64,000 bases of DNA, taken from assembly GCA_947568835.1 (NCBI GenBank), contig OX387604.1:17947076-18011075 (forward strand), in the 5' to 3' direction. This document shows, one piece after another, positions 38,978 to 51,896 of this stretch (its first letter is position 1; every line of letters starts with the position of its first letter). This stretch comes from Protonemura montana. Taxonomy: Eukaryota; Arthropoda; Insecta; Plecoptera; Nemouridae. Below the pieces are notes generated by a model. The model was not told the origin of the DNA, did not search any database, and worked only from the letters and a program-made list of their open reading frames with translations. Position numbers and translations under genes: made by a program.

Positions 38978-39602
38978 TCAGTCAGGGTCGTACAAGCAGT
39001 CGATCCTCAAGACTGCGATGACAGCGACCACGGTGACTACCGAAAGGAAGATCTCTACAGTGGCTAGCGCCAGCAGGTTACTTGACAAGTAGGTAGTGTT
39101 GACGATAGTTCTGGAAGCTTGGACAAGAAGCGCCGCGTGCAGCGAGCAGGCGACCCCCCAAAGGAGGGCGAGTGGAGTCGCCACACGGACGGACTGCCCC
39201 AGGAACCGAAAGAAAGTCGTCGAGCTGCACGAGGAGGGACGGTAGCCCCCGAAACCTCGGCTAGTGTGGATGCTCGCAGCTACAATCAGAACAATTCACG
39301 TCGCCGTTAGTTGTGTGTCTTTGCAGAATATTGTGATTCAATATAATATGAGACGATATGGATATAGTTATTCATAGATGTGCAGACGTGAATTGAGAAT
39401 TGAAATAGCATTGAGCTTTTCTCAACCATATTTCTTTGTGATAAAAAGAAAATGAACAGAGGTATCTGTTGCGGAGGCATTTTGTACCTGCTGCGAGCAC
39501 GGTGGCTCCCCCGGCCGGAAGGGCGAGCCCGAGGTTCAGTTCATGTCGTTCCTCGATCACTCCCACCGTTCCCATCACCATGGCAGTTATCCCGCAAACA
39601 AT
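38978..39602 (-). CDS. C-terminal exons of a small multi-pass membrane protein
   Basis: Two minus-strand exons, 39602-39488 and 39279-38978, join in phase (donor CAG|gtacaa, acceptor gattgtag) to give 138 residues ending in RIDCLYDPD. Three or more hydrophobic segments are visible: IVCGITAMVMGTVGVI; the stretch containing PLALLWGVACSLHAALLV; and ATVEIFLSVVTVVAVIAVL. The coding sequence is much GC-richer than its surroundings. Layout and size suggest a four-TM protein of the MS4A/tetraspan-like kind, but no diagnostic motif is seen, so the family is open. The N-terminus is missing; a phase-compatible exon lies at 40594-40461. The last exon was chosen over the plus-strand open frame across it because of the splice signals and membrane segments. 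Confidence 0.65.
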
Positions 39603-40460
39603 CTGCAATAATTTAAAATTGCCGTGTTAGCAGTAGGTGTTGGTAAGAGTAGCTACAATAGAACTGACCCTGCGAACATGGATCACCGGCTATAGAATAA
39701 CTTCCTGCAAAGCAATACTGGCATTTTGTCGCTAAAAGAAGCCCGGGAACGATTTATTTAAACGAATAAATAAAAGGTGCATGATTTAAAGTAGAGAAAA
39801 AGTAAATATACCAAAATATGTCTCTTTTTTTTGCTGACAACTTCGATGTAGGGAAACTTATTTTCTGCTTCCCTCCGAATTCGTGGTAGAAGCACAGGTG
39901 GTTTAATTTGTCACATTTAAAACTGGAAGTTCTTAGATCTCAGAGTCGACATGTATTGGTCTTTTGGGAGGTTTGTGAGTTCATTTCGACAGGTCGTAGG
40001 TTCGTCGCTCGAGTCTGTCAATCGGCCGGTTCAGTTGACAGAGAGGAATTTATCGATAGAGGTCTTTTGGCTGCTTTCTCAACCATTTGGCGGAATTGAA
40101 CCATCAGCACAAAGCATGGCCATCTATATTCTGTAAAGACAACAAAGACCACTCTCTTCCCTCTTTCCACCCTTACCTTGCTCTTCTCAAAAGTGATGAT
40201 AGCATACGATTTAAGAAAAAAAAAAGAAGCAATGAAAAATTCGCGTGGAGATGACATTTTGATGGATCGTATACCATCTCGGTATTTAGGCGTGGTACAG
40301 CTGCTACTCAAGAAAAGCGAGCTGTTAGCACTTAGCTGAAAAATATTATGTTTAACAAACGTTTGATGTTCTGGTATTAAATATCAACAAAAGGAGAATT
40401 AATACACATTCATAATACACATGTTTTGTTCCAAAGAAATTTCTTGACGGACTGACCTAC

Positions 40461-40594
40461 TAAGTTTGGCGTGTCGGCCTCAAGCTTTACTACCCCAAAA
40501 ACTGACCGTGCACCTTTCCCCGTGCGTTTTGTGACAGGAACCGGTGATGAGTTTACTTGGCCAAGACTCCAATTAATGAAGACAACTCGGGGTT
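40461..40594 (-). other. Candidate upstream exon of the 39-kb membrane protein gene
   Basis: A 134-bp open stretch on the minus strand is bounded by an acceptor (caatcag, ending 40595) and a strong donor (TTA|gtaggt, from 40460). It ends in phase 0, as the exon at 39602 requires. It encodes a polar segment with SSPVPVTKRTGKGARSVFG and KLEADTPNL, plausible as a cytoplasmic N-terminal region. No homology supports the link, and another exon may lie between. Confidence 0.4.
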
Positions 40595-41872
40595 CTGATT
40601 GCAATTAAAACAAATTAAAACATAAATGTCACTGACTTAGTAAACGTGCTGTAAAATTATCAAGTACATGGCCAAACACGCACCGTTTGTTGACCCTAGT
40701 CATGTATTTGAACCGCGTACCAGAAGTAAGTGGCGCTTGGGACGGATGGTCAGGCCGGGGTAGTTTGCTCAACCAAAGCACATTGAATATTAATTGCTGA
40801 CAATTTCAGAAGAGGAGACCATCGAGAAATGTCAGCCCTAGAGAGCCTGAGGGTATAATAAAATACTTGAATTATTGATTTTTCTACAGTGTTGCACACC
40901 AGTCATCGTCAATAAATTCAGACATTCGAAATTCAATCGTGTCCATCTTTTTCCTAACAAAGGAAAATTGAAACAGAAAATTCTTAATTCTTGCCATTAG
41001 CACTTGGAGCTAATGATATTTGTTGAAATTTTCCGTTTTCCTTGCTTTGTTCATCAACACAAAGAGCAGCTTGTTAGTCGGATTTGGATCTATTTCCCAA
41101 GGTGTCAACCGTTGAAAGGAAGATCTGGGAATGTACTAAAAGATATTAGGAGTATGCATTCGACTGAAGCTGCTCACACAAAAAAAAAAAAACTAACACA
41201 AATTCCTATCTTTTAATTGTTCAATAGGAACACCCACAGAAACATTTGACTTTCACTGCATGTGATTGGTGATCGCCATGCCATTTGTGTCAGAATTTTC
41301 CAGGTTCGCCTGAGGAAAACGTATTAATAATCTGGTGTTTTTATGTCAATCTAAATTTCTAGTCGTATTGAACCATCCAACCTTTAGTCATTCGACACTC
41401 AAACAAGCAATCCATTTCCCAAGGTAGAGTATTACGTGAGTTTTTCACACCCAATGTTTATTAACGCAACTACGGCCACAGGCTTGCTCACATTTTCATT
41501 CCACAAAAACTCAGCGCGATAAACTGTTTAACGAAATAAAAACATAATTGTCCTTATTTTATCCAGGTCCAATTGCTTTTTTAAAGCTGTACTCTATATT
41601 TATTCATTTTCTAATCCCACTCAAACAAAAAAAAGGAAATTGCTATTTAAATTGAGTAATTGGATTTTACTGACGCCAGGCAAACAAACATAGAGCAACA
41701 TGTCGTCGTAAATGCAAGCGCTTTACGTGTCCACGACGAGGAACGAAAAACGAACAAAAATCTGCCTCGTGAACATCATGGGGAGACTGAGAGAGCAATC
41801 CATTACCCTGATGAGATCAAGAGCCAGGACCAGAGAACTTGTAACAGAAACACATGAAGAGCCGCAACGGCG

Positions 41873-42245
<373 letters not shown>

Positions 42246-43164
42246 CAGCAATGCTAAAAGTATGAAAAGAAAGACTAGCTCAGTGTAATGTCAACAGCTT
42301 TGATTGTGTAACAGCATAACTGTGGAGTGGGTAGGTGAGTGGAGGGGAAAGGAAGGTGAAATGGGGGATAAAGGGGGTAAAGTGGTCTTCCATTCCACTC
42401 CATAATACCTGGGTCATGAAGTGAACTTGCTCTCCCAGGGTCAACAGTAGTCAGTGGCTAGATGGACCGAACTTAACTTGTAGGCATAAAATCCGATGAA
42501 AACCAATAGCATCAAGGCTCTGTATATCCTAAAGTTTTCACTTATCTTTAAAAACGATATCGTACGATAAAAAGTAAATACAGTAATTCACTGGCGTATA
42601 TTTTTTATAAACGAAATCCTGTCTTTTTTGAAATCGATTTCCAGTAAACTAGATTTAGCTTGTCATATTATGGTAGATCAGACTTTCTGGGAAACTGTAA
42701 ATTCTAATTTAAACTATTTTGGTCAGGTAGTGTTTAGTTTTCCAAATTTTCATCTGAATGCCTTTAAGCGCAAGTAAGTGCGGTAACCGTTGATGTACCG
42801 TTGATGTACCTTTAATGTAACTTTGATCTCAATCTTGTTTCTCCACCGACGCTAAAAATGGATACAACGGAAAAAAATCTGATTTAGATCAGTCATGACC
42901 TAGATTGACCTTGACTTTACAGACTTGATCTTTGGGAAAAACGTTTCGTTGGGAGTGTTTCAATTGCGTTAACAGGGTTTTGGGGTTGATACTGATGGCA
43001 TACACATGTTTTTGGTGTGAAAATAGACAACAGTGACATAAAACTTTCAAAGCCGTGTGGGTCATTTCACGTGAAACCAGCAGACTTCGAAAAAAGTTCA
43101 AAGTTCAAAGTTCAAAAAAAAAGATTATAAATCCTTTCTAAAATTTCAGCGTTTTTAACCCATG

Positions 43165-43500
43165 TCACCTAACGCACATATGTTCGGGAGAGAGGTTGGA
43201 GGGATGAAAGTTAATACAGCAACTTCATTCGCCTCGCTTATCAACCTCTCGACAGCATGGATTTGTGGAGGAATCCTGCTGTTCGAGTTGTACCGTCCTT
43301 CGAAAGGGACGTTAAGCCGGTGGTCCCCTTGGTGCTTTTCGACAGGAGTAGGCTACGTGCCGGCACCGGGTTTCCCCTCCTCCCTTCTAGGCTAGGTTAG
43401 GTTCATCATCATCCTCATCATCATCCACTCATTCACCGACGCCATTAGACCAGTGCCGCAGGGCCAGTTGTCAAAACAGTGCGTCGTTAAACACTACAAA
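43165..43500 (+). mobile_element. SINE family R1, best-preserved body
   Basis: Starts at gttcgggagagaggttggag and runs through ctcgacagcatggatttgtg, gttgtaccgtccttcgaaag, cggcaccgggtttcccctcc and cttctaggctaggttaggtt to cagtgcgtcgttaaacacta, followed by an aataat tail (43500-43519). It lacks the 5S head, so it is probably 5'-truncated. It gives the cleanest consensus of the R1 body in this window. Confidence 0.85.
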
Positions 43501-43559
43501 TAATAATAATAATAATAACGCACATAGGGATTTTTTAATATTTGTAAACTAGTGTGGGA

Positions 43560-43690
43560 GATATGATCTTTCAAAGTTGGGCTCTAAGCTGCTCGCGCGT
43601 GCACGATACCTAGCCTGCAACTTTTAGTGTTGGAAAGAGCATTAAAAATTAAGCCGAAAATAGTCTCAAAATTTGAAGAAAAAAAACCCT
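43560..43690 (+). repeat. Dispersed repeat R3, copy 1
   Basis: Shares caaagttgggctct, the cgcgcgtgcac block and the following gttggaaagagcat / cagcgttagaaag and caaaatttgaag regions with 44890-45060. Same orientation, about 1.3 kb apart. Class unknown. Confidence 0.6.
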
Positions 43691-43734
43691 AGAAAATGCT
43701 CAAATATACTTTTTACATTTATGGAAGGGGAGCT

Positions 43735-43800
43735 AGAGTTGAAAAATTTGCAACCGAACCGGGATACGAACCCGGTTTCAGCTCCCTAGTGGAATCACCA
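43735..43800 (-). repeat. tRNA-like repeat R2, copy 1
   Basis: Read on the minus strand, aaaccgggttcgtatcccgg resembles a tRNA T-arm with a B-box (GGTTCGtatCCC). The same block followed by ggttcggttgcaaatttttc recurs at 57885-57960 (-) and 58190-58245 (+). It is a repeat, not a complete tRNA gene, because no anticodon stem-loop can be folded by eye. Confidence 0.55.
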
Positions 43801-44283
43801 GAAAAACCTAAAACTCTTTTACATAAAAGTTTTTTATAAACAACATTGAAGATTTATTTGCTCGGTATTTGAACGCGTTCCTTCCAGCACGTAGTTCAGA
43901 CAGTCCACTCGACCACGAGGCCCGCCATGCTGGGCAGATGTTTTTTAGGTTATATGAAGTACTAATTTTGCCAACAGGTAAAGCTGAATGTGCTGAATGC
44001 GTGTTTAACACGCAAAACCATACGGTTCTTTGTCCATTTTTCGTCTTATATCTTTCAACATACGCCTGGTGTAATAAAAAGCCGTGGCGTGCAAAGGATT
44101 CGGTCCAAGGACCACGTGGACCAGGCAAGTGGACCTACTCGTCTCACCATATGGCCGTATGATCTTCTTTAGCCGCTGAGTTTATATACCATACATACAA
44201 TGCAATGTTGAAGTTGCTGAAAAGTTGTTGCTAACCCTTTTTGAAGGCAAGCCAGGATGCTACCTGGTCGGGAGTCGAACTCC

Positions 44284-44465
44284 CCCGTTGTACCGTCCTT
44301 CTTTTAGAAGGTGGTCTCCTTAAGGCTCCTTAACAAGAGCAGGCTACTTACCGGCATTAATTTTTACCTCCACCCTTCTAGGCTGCGTTAGATGCATCAC
44401 CACAATTATCATCAACCACTCATTCACCAACGCCATTAGACCATGGAGCTCAAAACTGTTGGCGC
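44284..44465 (+). mobile_element. SINE family R1, diverged 3' part
   Basis: gttgtaccgtccttcttt, gagcaggctacttaccggca, cacccttctaggctgcgtta and actcattcaccaacgccatt follow the R1 order with many substitutions. Head and tail are missing. Confidence 0.7.
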
Positions 44466-44889
44466 AAAACAGCACAATCAACCAATTGACCTCCAGGCTC
44501 TAGGGGCACGCCTGCCCCGTATTTTTTTTGACACTGACAAAACGTTTTAGTCACCGGTGAAGCACCACCCCCACCCACCCCACTGCTGACTGCACCACTT
44601 ACGTCATTCCACTCCACCATTCTGTACCTACCTGTAAAACTCTGAGACGTAAGACGAGCGCGAAAGGGTAGGTTTTCTCGAAGACAAGACCTCCCCCCGG
44701 AAGGCCAACAGGAAAGTCGCCACGCGATTCAGGCGTTTGGCACTCGGACCCAGCCAATGGGCTCGGCGTCGACTCCTTGCGCCGGCTTACACGTACCTGA
44801 GGACTTCGGGTAGTAGAGTGCACAATCAATTATGGGTCAACCCAAGTCACCAAATGCACCAAAGTATTTTTTTGATAATGTTATGCCTT

Positions 44890-45060
44890 CCAAGACCTTC
44901 CAAAGTTGGGCTCTTTTAGCGGTCCGCGCGTGCACAGTTTTGCATTATAGCCGATATCTAAAAAACTATTCAAGTTATAGACTTGCGATTATCAGCGTTA
45001 GAAAGAATATAAAAAACTTAGTGGAAAACGGTTTCAAAATTTTGGAAAGCCCCCAACAGA
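44890..45060 (+). repeat. Dispersed repeat R3, copy 2
   Basis: The longer copy of the repeat at 43560-43690; the shared core is ccaaagttgggctctttta followed by cgcgcgtgcac. It ends in a tttcaaaattttggaaag block. Confidence 0.6.
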
Positions 45061-45137
45061 TTGTTGGATACTGTTTCGGCGAAGCATTCTTTATGCCCAA
45101 TTATTAGTTAATTACTTTTGGTCCCTTGAGCCGGAGC

Positions 45138-45185
45138 TATAAAATGACCTGCCTTTTCCTTCTTCTCGTTCAGTCGCACTCAGTC
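45138..45185 (+). promoter_or_regulatory. Promoter-like TATA box and initiator
   Basis: tataaaa at 45138 is followed 34 bp later by ttcagtcgc, an arthropod-type TCAGT initiator with the A at 45172. No gene follows on the plus strand; the next 900 bp are satellite. It may be the core promoter of a solo LTR or a non-coding transcript. Functional status unknown. Confidence 0.35.
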
Positions 45186-45399
45186 CCTCAGTCTCCCAGT
45201 AGCAGTTGTCGCTGTCAGTCTCAGTATCATTCAACCTCTATTTGTAATTCAAAATATACAGTTTAAAGGAAAGTACTGTCTCTGTGTGATTTTTCTCCAT
45301 CCACGCACCAGAAAAATAAAATAAGTGTTTATTCAATACAGATACACTTTATACACTTATGTATTTTGAAACGACTATAATAAAAATTCGTTTTATCAA

Positions 45400-46190
45400 A
45401 AATGATCCAAATTTTTATTGAACGTTACTTTTATATTTATATTGACTGCTGCAAAATGTAATTGTTGGCACTCTACAGGTTAACGAGAAAAAAATCCATC
45501 GTACTTCTAAGCGTCAAAAAAGCAAGGTTTTTGATCAGTACCGAGAGTTTAGAAGTTCATAACTATAATACGAGTTCTAATAACTAGCTGAAACTTTTAG
45601 AAAAAGTTGTCCTTGTAAGTATCTTGGCTGGTGCAAACTTATATGTTTGGCACTTTTTAAGTTTTTGAGAAAAAAAATCCACTGTTCGCCAATGGGTTAA
45701 TATGCACAGTTTTTAGGGAAACTTGACTCTTTGCAAGCGTACAACTACGCTGTATGATCAAATAATTAGCTTAAACTGTCAGGAAAGGTTTTTTTTTTAT
45801 GTTTAATTACTGGTGCAAAATTTCATCTTTGGACCTTGGCACGTTTTTAACAAAAAAAAGTCTTTCGCCCATGTATTAGATAAAAATTTATGGTTTTTAT
45901 GCACAATTGACACTATTCGTGGGTGTCTACTATGCTCTATATTTTAATAACGAGCTGATAATTTCAGGAGAACATTTTCATGAATTTATTTTAGCTTGTG
46001 AAAAATTTTATATTTAGCACTCTTTACGTTTTTGAGAAAAACCCCGTTTTTCGTCATCGCGTACTTAACATATAATGTGTACGCAATATCATTGTATCCG
46101 ACTTATTCGATACGACTTATCCGACTTATGATTCTATATTTAAATAAAAAGCTGAAACTTTCAGGCGACCAGGCTGTGCATATTAACTGT
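45400..46190. repeat. Degenerate ~183-bp satellite, about four units
   Basis: Two landmarks recur with the same period. The gagaaaaaaatcc-type block is at about 45484, 45667, 45849 and 46033. The gctgaaacttttag-type block is at about 45587, 45769, 45954 and 46151. Between them each unit has a variant of ggtgcaaactt...ttggcac. Unit identity is low, so the array is old. Confidence 0.75.
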
Positions 46191-47092
46191 ATAAAAACTT
46201 TACGTAGGGCAGATTGGTATAAAGGTAACTCTATCGCGTCGTGGCTTGAGCTGGATTGATATGATTGAGTTTAAGTTGGGTTGGATTCAGCGTTATTTAA
46301 TTGGATTTTGGAAAAAAGATTCGGATATTTTAGGTGGCGGCCCAGTGTCAAAGTTGTGGTACTTGGGTCAAAACCGTAAAAATGTCTGAGCCAGTGTGAT
46401 GAAGTGCAAACCTTTTGCTCTGTGTCTGGCGGCTGCGGCGGTGGTTTTCAACTACAAGTGGTCGTAAGTGTAAAGTAATAGACTCAGATGAGTCGACCGA
46501 TCCTAAGATATCGGTGAAGTACAAATTTATAGCATTTTTGGCGTAGGATTATTTAGGACGACAGATTTTCTCCAAAAGAATAGGCCTAAGAGCCACGATT
46601 AAACGTAAATATACAAATCGAAAAACTTCTTCTATGTTTCTGATTCGGATTTCGCGCCCGATGAAAGTAACTCTAACTCTGAAAGTTTTTCTAGCCTGTG
46701 TCAAGTTTATGTAAATTCGTATTACATTTTCTCTCTCGTGGTCGAGCATTGAGGCTGTCCGATCGACGTGGCATTGGAATCCCCGTCCAAGAACTTTTAC
46801 CATGCATTTTTGTGGCATCCGGCTTACCGACCGATATTCAATATTAAATGATCAAGCACATTTAAGTGTGTGTGTATGTTTTTTTTTTGTTTTTATTTCG
46901 CCAAACGCCATATTCGTGTATTTTTTAAATAGACCCCTGCATTTTTTTAACAAAATTGGACGAATAGTACTGAAATTATTTGACCGATTTCACTGAAAAA
47001 CGCTGGAAGTTCCAGCTGAGAACACAAAAATATGCTCTGGAAATTTCGTTCAAATTGGAGCAGGCCGCTAGAGCGCGAACAAAATAAAAAAT

Positions 47093-47117
47093 AAACACAC
47101 ACACACACACACACACG
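47093..47117. repeat. (CA)n dinucleotide run
   Basis: A pure aca/cac run of about 12 units follows aaaataaaaaataaa, typical of the 3' end of a non-LTR element, though no element body is identified upstream. Confidence 0.8.
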
Positions 47118-48319
47118 TGAAATTTTTGGGGGTAAGTGAAATAGAACATTTCGTACCGTTTTCTTCGCTAGCTACGCTCATTAATCAATTTATTTGAATA
47201 TATTGAAACCAGCTCACAATAAAGAAATACCTAAGACGAGTAACGACCGTTGAACATGGACATTTGGCCAAAAACAGAAACTAAAAAATAAATGTCGTGA
47301 GAAATATTGCGGGATTTGGGGAAACTTTTCACGCTCAAATATCCGTCAACAGGAACCGTCAACAGGGCCGTGTCAACAGGAAACAGACACACCAAGTTAT
47401 TTGATCAAGTTGGATGTTGAACCTCTTTTATTTGATGGGACAAGTTTGCTGAAATGGAACAGAATGGGGCTGCCAACGGCACCAGCAAAGCGAAACACTT
47501 TGAAAGAGCGTCAAGTCGATTGTTGTGAGACACACATGATAAACGTTTTTCTTGTAATAGAAAAAAAAAACATAGCATTTTCTTTCGTATTTACAGTGTA
47601 TGCGTATCGAGTGGGTGATTTCATAACACCGTCCCCCCCCCCCCCCCCCTCCAACATACCCACAACCCATTGCCAACGATGGCACGGATACTGTAAAAAC
47701 TAGAACACATTAAACTTAATTTTGTTTGCAAATTTTTTTGTTTGAGTCGAATGTCGATTAACTATTGTAGAAAAACATTGCAAGCTTTTAGTCTCCACAA
47801 TTTTGCTAAATAATAACACTTGTTGGTCGGTCGTGCCAATCTCCTCCCCCCCCCCCCCCCCCCCCCCCTCCTTCGTAACACACACCGACCAGCGTAATCT
47901 TTGCTAACAACTTCTAAGACTATATATTTTTGAAGATAGCATAGCCAACAGCAAATGCACTGACTTGGTGAAGCGCATTCTATTTCTTCTTTCAAATTAC
48001 CAAATTCCTATTCAGAAATGGTCAGCTTACCGTGTCGGCCTTCCGAGCGATTGATATGCAGAGAAAACTGTGGGCCTAGAAGAGCGTCCAGCTTTGCCGA
48101 TTTTGCGGATCTGATTTCGCAAGTGATAAGTGCCTAACAATAGGCTGCCAGATACAATAACCAGTGCCAGATTCGAGTTTAAAAAAATATAACCCCTGTA
48201 AACTTGGAATCCTCGGAGTACCTTAAGTGCTGGTGTCATGGCGTTAGTTTATGACGAGAACGGTAAACTTATATCTAAAGAGAAGTAGGGAAAACCAGGT
48301 TCCGGTAGTTCGGAAGGGA

Positions 48320-48395
48320 AGGGCGATACTTCCGAAGGGCGATACAACTCGAACGATTCCTCTACTAATTCATGCAGTCGAGATCAGGCGGTTTA
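48320..48395 (-). mobile_element. Degraded fragment of SINE family R1
   Basis: Minus-strand body motifs of R1 are recognisable (cttccgaagggcgatacaac, gattcctctactaattcatg, cagtcgaga), as in the copy at 7985-8035. About 75 bp. Confidence 0.5.
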
Positions 48396-51300
48396 CTTTA
48401 GTAAACAAAGTCAGTGCCTTTCCAGTCCTCTTATTTTTAGCTCCGACAATAAATATACGCACTCAAGCGGCTGATAAATGTTGGCCATCTTGGTAGATTA
48501 CTTCTGTACAAAACGCTTCACTGGGCAAAGCATAAGGCTCTGCTTACCCCCGATGCGAGCAGAGGTCCACGCGGTCAGACTTTAGGGGGTCAAAAATTAT
48601 TCGGAAATATTTACAAATATATATACATATAAATATAACGGAAGATTGTGGTTAGGAAGAGTGGGGGGTTGCTAATATTTCACTTTTTGAATTTTAGAAT
48701 TCAACAGTTCAACATGAAGTTACACGAAGGCATGAGATGGCACCAGATGTTAAAGCGAATAAATAAAATAGTTGACATTCCTGCGATACTCCGCGTCCGC
48801 AATCTCGTTTTTCGTGGTGGCACTGCCTTCCTCTTGCTTAACCTAAGTCGATTTAGGCATAGTTACACTTGCTTTTTCTTAAAAACAACATAAAAACAGT
48901 ACCCCCTGAAAAAACAATGTGCACTCATTTTTTAGGCATCGACATATTTAAGGCCCATCATTCCCGCGGGTAAAATCGTTAAAAATGGGTCTCAAATGGA
49001 TATATAGTGTTTGTATTATGTTAACGGCAAGGAAAAATAAGTTCCGGAAAATTGGTGAGTTTTCCGGGAAAATTAAAAATCAAATCCTTGGCGCAAATCA
49101 GCGCTGCAAAACCACGAGTTAAATAGTCCGCGATTTTTTCCCAAAATGCCTCAACATGGTCTTCTCACACAAACAATTTTGGAAGTCACAGCTTTAAAAT
49201 TGATTGAGATATCAATTTTCAAAAACTCTTCATTTAATCTAAAAAAGTTTCTGGTTTTAAACCGATCGTCAGTTGCACAAACAAATAATCCATTAAACTA
49301 ATAATAAGGATGTCATGAAGCCTGAAGCATGCAGATTTCAAATATGTGTGTTTTATCACGATCGGACGAACGATGTAGGCACTGGTTTGAGCCAGGTAAA
49401 CGCTTGCGAGGCGCAACTTTTCGGACAAGTCGAAGTCGTAAAAAATGCGCATTGCATACATTCAGGCTGATGCTAGTGCCTGCTAGCTAGTTGTACCAGC
49501 TACTTCGAGCGCGACCTTGCAGTCTTTCATGAGGCAGGAGAGTCTGCAATCGGTCTTATCGCTGTAATCCTCGAGTGGAATTTTTTAAATTCCCTAATGA
49601 ATGAGCTGAGATTTGTAAACATAGCGCGCGATTTCAGAGTGAGTAGCAAGTATGATTTGCCTGCCAGACTTCAATTCCACATTATTAGTTTGCGAAGGAG
49701 CGGGAGCAATTAGACGTGTATTTCATTCGGGTTCTCCAATAGTCGCGATTGACTTATTGGCGCTACATATTATTGTAGCTGTACATTATTTCTTCACAGA
49801 TTGCAACACGGTACGCAAACGTCATTCTAGAATATAAAATCTTCAAACCATGTTCTGTTTGACGAAAAATTAGCCAATTACCAGAACCGATCAGGAATCT
49901 GATATTTCACATTGCAACCATCGATACACAATTTATTTCTTATCTAAGTGAGGCACACGTGGGAAAATAATTAGAAGTGAAATTTGAAGTGCTCAGCGTA
50001 ATAATTCTACAAAGAAATGCAGTGTAATTCTTGGCTTACCAGTGGTGGGCCACCTATAAGAGTCCTCGTCAGTTTGTGCCAACTTTTCGTTCATTGAATA
50101 CATGATAGTTTACTGTATCTTTGGTAAGATTCTGGACATTTTTAAAATGCATCCACCAGAGGCATCTCACGAGGTTTTTTTATTCCTCGGTCAAAATTGA
50201 CTCTAAAGTTCGTACAAAAAAGGATCATCAGTTGCGAGTCGATGCAGTTACGATAGTAATCACCAAAGAATTGAAATCAAAAAATCAATTGATTTTAAAC
50301 GTATTAATTTTTATCTCCTCTAAGAATTTTGCTGAGTATTTTAATGCCTTGCTTCAAGCGCAGAGCAATGAAAACATCAGTCTTGCGATAAGAAGGCTTA
50401 GCGAATAGCGATGACTCATTTGCAAGGATACGAGAAATCATTATTTTACAGCGCGCGAACGCACTTGGCGTTCCACATTTCTTGTGCTAGAAAATCGATT
50501 GAAATTGATTTGAAATCTGCATATTATCACGAACTCAATGATATCAAGAAAATAATGAAACTCCCGATTTAGTAGGTTTGTTGTTGTTGTTGCATTGGTT
50601 GGGGAATTACTTGATAAATCATAATCCTTCGAGTGCGATAAGCCTGGTAGTGTTTACAACATGATATAATTTGCTCCCTGGCTAGACTGAATTCTACCAG
50701 TGGAATGAGAGGTAAGATACAAGTGGGTAGAATAGTTCGACCTTTTCAATACTTCGCGACTGGATAAAACCAGGAGCTTGCGAAATGAACATCCTGTCGC
50801 TTTGAGAGCTGAAACTCGACAAATATTAATATGGCAACAGCCTGGAGTAGATCCTCGTCCTACATATGCCAACAGCGGAGTGGGGATTGGCATGATACGC
50901 GTTAATTCGAATATAGCACAAAGTTTACGCCAAAAAATCTAACGTTTGTTTTACAATCTGACATTTTGGGATTACAAGTAACGCCACGAGTTCGTCAATA
51001 ACGCGTGTGAAAGACACACGCACCTTGCGACTCTCACACGCATTATGAGTGGTAATGATCATTTTACGTATTTTGATGTGAAACTGTTGAGCGACGAATC
51101 TACAAAGCACGAATCCTTCTCAAACGATTAGAAAGTATCCCCCCTCGCCCCCACCCCCCGCCCCTTCTATCTTCCACCCCTTACCAAATGTAATCAACGC
51201 GGAATATTAGCTCGATTAACTAAATCCAGATAATTACTGAAGTCCAAACGTATCTTAAATTGGTCAAATATTTTTACAGATTAAATTTAGATGGTAATTA

Positions 51301-51896
51301 GTTTTATACTGATGAGGAAAGAGTACATGGTCTTATAACTCAAATATCAAGGTATATTCTTAGATCTACAGAAAAGAGAATGAAATGACACTTGCAATGA
51401 ACTTGTTCCAATGAAGATTTATTGTTTGTTATAACCAACTATGAACTTTAAGCCTTTTGTGTATCAAGAGCTTTAAACTAGGCTTAAGTTAAAGCATAAA
51501 GATAATTCTTCAATTGTACAACAGTAAATCTCTGCAAACGTGTTAATGTTATTTGCAGTCTCACAGAAAAGGGGTTACATCAATAATTTGCGTATCTCCA
51601 CCCTTTTATTTGACGCAGATATCTGATATAAGTAGCACTCGCCGAGAAGAATTGTCAAAAAGTTCGTTACTTCCACTTCCACCTACAGCTGTTACTTTTG
51701 TTTTGCAGAATAGTGATTTTGCTCTCGCGTTTTTTGCTTTCAAATCGTTGACAATCGTCGACATCGTTGGAATTATACTGCGAGTGCCACACTTGATGGG
51801 AAAGTAGATACAGTTTCCTATCTAAACCCCAAGCCGAGTGTACTTTTACGGAAAAGGATTGGCACTGCAAGCGCTGGCAAACGGACTTTTTGAGGG

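Noticed and set aside
39119-39310. Plus-strand open frame of 63 codons
   Set aside because: It is antisense to the better-supported minus-strand membrane-protein exon, which has splice signals and hydrophobic segments.
43735-43800. A functional tRNA gene
   Set aside because: Only a T-arm-like block is present; acceptor and anticodon stems cannot be drawn, and the block is repeated elsewhere.
46549-46818. 89-codon minus-strand frame
   Set aside because: No start context, splice signals or recognisable motif; probably chance or repeat-derived.
50050-50123. TATAAG, TCAGTT, a short ATG frame and gtaaga as a small gene start
   Set aside because: TATA to initiator is only about 16 bp and no downstream exon could be found.
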